Origin: Actinomadura luteofluorescens
GTDB taxonomy: Bacteria > Actinomycetota > Actinomycetes > Streptosporangiales > Streptosporangiaceae
Direction: 5' to 3'
Assembly: GCF_013409365.1 (NCBI RefSeq)
Contig: NZ_JACCBA010000001.1
Coordinates: 1,488,001-1,552,000, forward strand
Length of the DNA: 64,000 bases
The notes beneath the pieces were generated by a model, which did no database searches, had not been told where the DNA came from, and saw nothing but the letters and a program-made list of their open reading frames with translations. Positions 61,874-64,000 of this stretch are shown here, in pieces. Within the stretch, counting starts at the first letter, position 1. Each line of letters opens with the position of its first letter. A program made the position numbers and the translations under genes.

Positions 61874-62770
61874 CTATCCCCCGTCGAGCAGGGCCTCTAG
61901 CCCGGCGGCGCCCCCGCCGCCGAGCACGCGCTGCTGGTCTTCGCGGTACTTCAGGACGGCGCCGAGCGTCACCGCCGCCGTCCCCGGGTCGAGGTCGCGG
62001 ACGCCGAGGGCCACGAGCGCCTCCGTCCAGTCGAGTGACTCGGCGACGCCCGGCGGCTTCAGCAGGTCGGTCTCGCGCATCCGCTGCGCGGCCCGCGCCA
62101 CTTGCCCGGCCAGCCGCTCCGCCGCGTCCGGCAGCCGCCGCCTGATGATCGCGACCTCGCGGTCGAACGAGGGGTGCTCCAGCCAGTGGTACAGGCAGCG
62201 GCGCTTGAGCGCGTCGTGGACCTCGCGGGTGCGGTTGGACGTCACCACGACCACCGGCGGCCGCTCGGCCCGGATCGTGCCGAGCTCGGGGACGGTGATC
62301 GTGAAGTCGCTGAGGACTTCGAGCAGGAACGCCTCGAACTCGTCGTCGGCGCGGTCCAGCTCGTCGACGAGCAGCACGCTGGGGGACGTCTCCAGCGCCT
62401 GGAGCAGGGGCCGTGCCAGCAGGAACCGCCGGTCGTAGAGCTCGCCCTCCAGCCGCGACACGTCGCTGACGCCCGCGGCCTCCGCCGCGCGCAGGTGCAG
62501 GAGCTGGCGGGGGAAGTCCCAGTCGTACAGCGCCTGCGACGCGTCGAGCCCCTCGTAGCACTGGAGCCGGATCAGCGGCGCGCCGAGGCCCCGCGCGAGC
62601 GTCTTGGCCAGCTCGGTCTTGCCGACGCCGGCCTCCCCCTCCAGGAACAGGGGCCGCCCCATCCGCAGGGCGAGGAAGCAGGCCGTGGCGAGCCCCTCGT
62701 CGCACAGGTAGCCATGCCTGTCGAGCAGGCCCGCGAGCTCCGCGGGCGATCCGACCTGGTCCACGGTCAT
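61874..62770 (-). CDS. MoxR-family AAA+ ATPase, CoxD-like
   Basis: 298 residues from ATG 62770, with GGGGGAGG upstream. Walker A is FLEGEAGVGKTELAKTLARG, Walker B VLLVDELDRADDEFEAFLLEVL, sensor 1 VVVTSNRTREVHDAL, and arginine finger near RRCLYHWLEHPSF. Acts with the VWA protein as a chaperone for maturing the Mo hydroxylase. First gene of the maturation operon, divergent from the sulfite-oxidase-type gene. Confidence 0.93.
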   Translation of the reverse strand: MTVDQVGSPAELAGLLDRHGYLCDEGLATACFLALRMGRPLFLEGEAGVGKTELAKTLARGLGAPLIRLQCYEGLDASQALYDWDFPRQLLHLRAAEAAGVSDVSRLEGELYDRRFLLARPLLQALETSPSVLLVDELDRADDEFEAFLLEVLSDFTITVPELGTIRAERPPVVVVTSNRTREVHDALKRRCLYHWLEHPSFDREVAIIRRRLPDAAERLAGQVARAAQRMRETDLLKPPGVAESLDWTEALVALGVRDLDPGTAAVTLGAVLKYREDQQRVLGGGGAAGLEALLDGG

Positions 62771-62960
62771 CGGCGCCGCCTCCCCCACGGATCACAGGCT
62801 ACTCAGCCCGGGACCCGAGTCACACCTCTGGACCTTCCAGGGATTCCGTCCTACCGCACGCCCGGTCCGCGGCCTCCCGCGAACCTCACCTCCGGCTAAA
62901 AACCTGTTAAAGCAGTAGGGAAAGTTGACTTTTGGTCGCGGGCTGAGCAGCATCGGAGCC

Positions 62961-64000
62961 ATGCGAAGCGGTGATCCCGGTGACCTGCCCCCCGAGGACG
63001 ACCTGACCGACGAGGCGACCTACGAACGCGTCCGGCTCCCCTCCCGGAGAGGGCTGCTGCGGCTGTCGGCCGGGGCCGGGCTGACCGCCGGCCTCTCCGC
63101 GGCCCTCGGCCCCCGGCCCGCGGACGCCGCGACCGGGATCGTGAAGCCGCTGCCCCCGGAACTGTTCGTCCCTCAGGGCACGAACGCCGAGATGCGGTGG
63201 GAGGCCATGCGCGGGCAGGGGTACCTCACGCCCACCGACCGGTTCTTCGTCCGCAACCATGTCGCCACGCCGCTCATCGACGCGCGCACCTGGCGGCTGA
63301 GGCTGTGGGGAACCGGCCTGCGCGGCGCGCCCACCGAGGACCGCCCCGTCGAGCTCACCTACGAGGACCTCCTCCGGCTCCCGGCGGAGGAGGTCACCGC
63401 GTTCATCGAGTGCACGGGCAACGCGCGCGGGTTCTACACCTCCCAGCAGGGCCAGGAGGTGTCGGGGACGCCCTGGCGGCTGGGCGGGGTCGGGGTGGCG
63501 CGCTGGCGCGGCGTCCGGCTGGCGACCGTCCTGCGTCGCGCAGGTGTCACCCCCGGGGCCGTGGACATCATGCCGCGCGGGCTGGACTCTGAGTTCGTGG
63601 ACAAGGGCGAGAACCTCGGTCGCGTGCGGCGTCCCCTTCCGATCGCGAAGGCCATGAAGGACGCGCTCCTCGCCTACGAGATGAACGGCGCTCCCCTGCC
63701 GCCCGACCACGGCCACCCGGTGCGCCTGGTCGTGCCCTCGTGGACGGGCATCGCGTCCATCAAATGGCTCGGCGACATCCAGGTGGCCGACGAGCCGCTG
63801 TTCTCGCCGTGGAACACCCGCTACTACCGGCTCTTCGGGCCCGGCTACCCCGAGGAGGGGTCGGCGCCCCTGACCCGCATGAACGTCAAGTCCGCGTTCG
63901 AGCTGCCTTGGGGGGCCTCCCTGCCCGCGCGCCCGCACGTCCTGCACGGCCGGTCCTGGTCGGGCAACGGCCGGATCCGGCACACCGAGGTCAGCGTGGA
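62961..64000 (+). CDS. sulfite oxidase-type molybdopterin enzyme, Tat-exported, cut by the window edge
   Basis: 346 codons before the window ends. A Tat signal is visible at SRRGLLRLSAGAGLTAGLSAA, then a mature region starting near GIVKPLPPELFVPQG. The Mo-pterin domain has TDRFFVRNHVATP and ECTGNARGF with the Cys that ligates Mo, HGHPVRLVVPSWTGIASIKW, and later LGDIQVADEP. Likely an extracytoplasmic sulfite dehydrogenase/oxidase (SoxC or sulfite-oxidase-like). Upstream, TTGACT at 62925 could be a -35. C-terminal dimerisation domain is not in the window. Confidence 0.9.
   Translation, partial: MRSGDPGDLPPEDDLTDEATYERVRLPSRRGLLRLSAGAGLTAGLSAALGPRPADAATGIVKPLPPELFVPQGTNAEMRWEAMRGQGYLTPTDRFFVRNHVATPLIDARTWRLRLWGTGLRGAPTEDRPVELTYEDLLRLPAEEVTAFIECTGNARGFYTSQQGQEVSGTPWRLGGVGVARWRGVRLATVLRRAGVTPGAVDIMPRGLDSEFVDKGENLGRVRRPLPIAKAMKDALLAYEMNGAPLPPDHGHPVRLVVPSWTGIASIKWLGDIQVADEPLFSPWNTRYYRLFGPGYPEEGSAPLTRMNVKSAFELPWGASLPARPHVLHGRSWSGNGRIRHTEVSV

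Noticed and set aside
1..64000. CRISPR array, tRNA or rRNA genes, prophage
   Set aside because: No regularly spaced repeats of CRISPR size, no recognisable tRNA or rRNA sequence, and no capsid, portal, terminase or integrase-like gene were seen.

Overview
The window is GC-rich (well over 70 % G+C) with GTG and TTG starts and short ATGA overlaps between cotranscribed genes. Gene content is actinobacterial: an aroC-aroK-aroB-aroQ operon, pepQ-efp-nusB, F420-type LLM oxidoreductase, an ECF sigma factor paired with a CU044_5270-type protein, DUF3040, DUF2332 and many regulators. I read it as a filamentous actinomycete of the Streptosporangiales/Thermomonosporaceae type (Actinomadura-like). The order is an inference from gene families, not from a marker gene.

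Layout. 0-2.5 kb: DUF3040 protein, DNA polymerase IV, a methyltransferase, then a repeat-bearing intergenic stretch. 2.8-13.1 kb: the conserved nusB/efp/pepQ and aroQ/B/K/C block on the minus strand, split by a five-gene insert (Tat-exported amine oxidase, DUF3592, LLM oxidoreductase, enoyl-CoA hydratase, TetR) that carries three evenly spaced palindromic operators. 13-19 kb: DUF2332, PhyH dioxygenase, SseB, then a ring-opening amidohydrolase (barbiturase/cyanurate hydrolase family) next to a carbamate kinase, and a DapC-like aminotransferase. 19.5-23.2 kb: an ABC exporter with a two-component system. 23.3-29 kb: NmrA-like protein, TetR, a MatB-like malonyl-CoA synthetase with a CaiB-family CoA-transferase, a uridine-kinase-like protein and a cardiolipin synthase-like protein. 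29.5-31.7 kb: ECF sigma and partner, VOC protein.

31.7-39 kb is the accessory, unstable part: a three-gene overlapping cassette of unknown function, IS5-type relics, one complete 916-bp IS5-family element that split an AraC-family gene after codon 6 (3-bp ACT duplication, frame restored on removal), a frameshifted I36 inhibitor, small hypothetical genes, and a HigBA-type toxin-antitoxin pair whose toxin carries an amber codon. Two partial copies of the 3' end of hyuB lie among these genes, which marks the hyuB 3' end as a likely insertion or recombination hot spot.

39-62.8 kb looks like a catabolic island for N-heterocycles: hyuA-hyuB, a xanthine-dehydrogenase-family molybdenum hydroxylase (three subunits), an NCS2 uracil/xanthine permease, a PucR regulator, a divergent DUF2877-FdrA-DUF1116 operon (the AllHFG type linked in E. 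coli to oxamate carbamoyltransferase), an HpcH/HpaI-like protein, and the maturation set MoxR-VWA-XdhC-MocA. It ends in a truncated Tat-exported sulfite-oxidase-type molybdoenzyme.

Working model (inference). Taken with the amidohydrolase/carbamate kinase pair at 16-18 kb and the MatB-like enzyme at 25 kb, the set fits an energy-conserving oxidative pyrimidine route: uptake of uracil, oxidation to barbiturate by the Mo enzyme, ring opening to ureidomalonate, carbamoyl transfer to phosphate by FdrA/DUF1116/DUF2877, ATP from carbamoyl phosphate by carbamate kinase, and malonate to malonyl-CoA. Ureidomalonate is the one-carbon-longer homologue of oxalurate, the E. coli substrate. No malonamate amidase is seen in the window.
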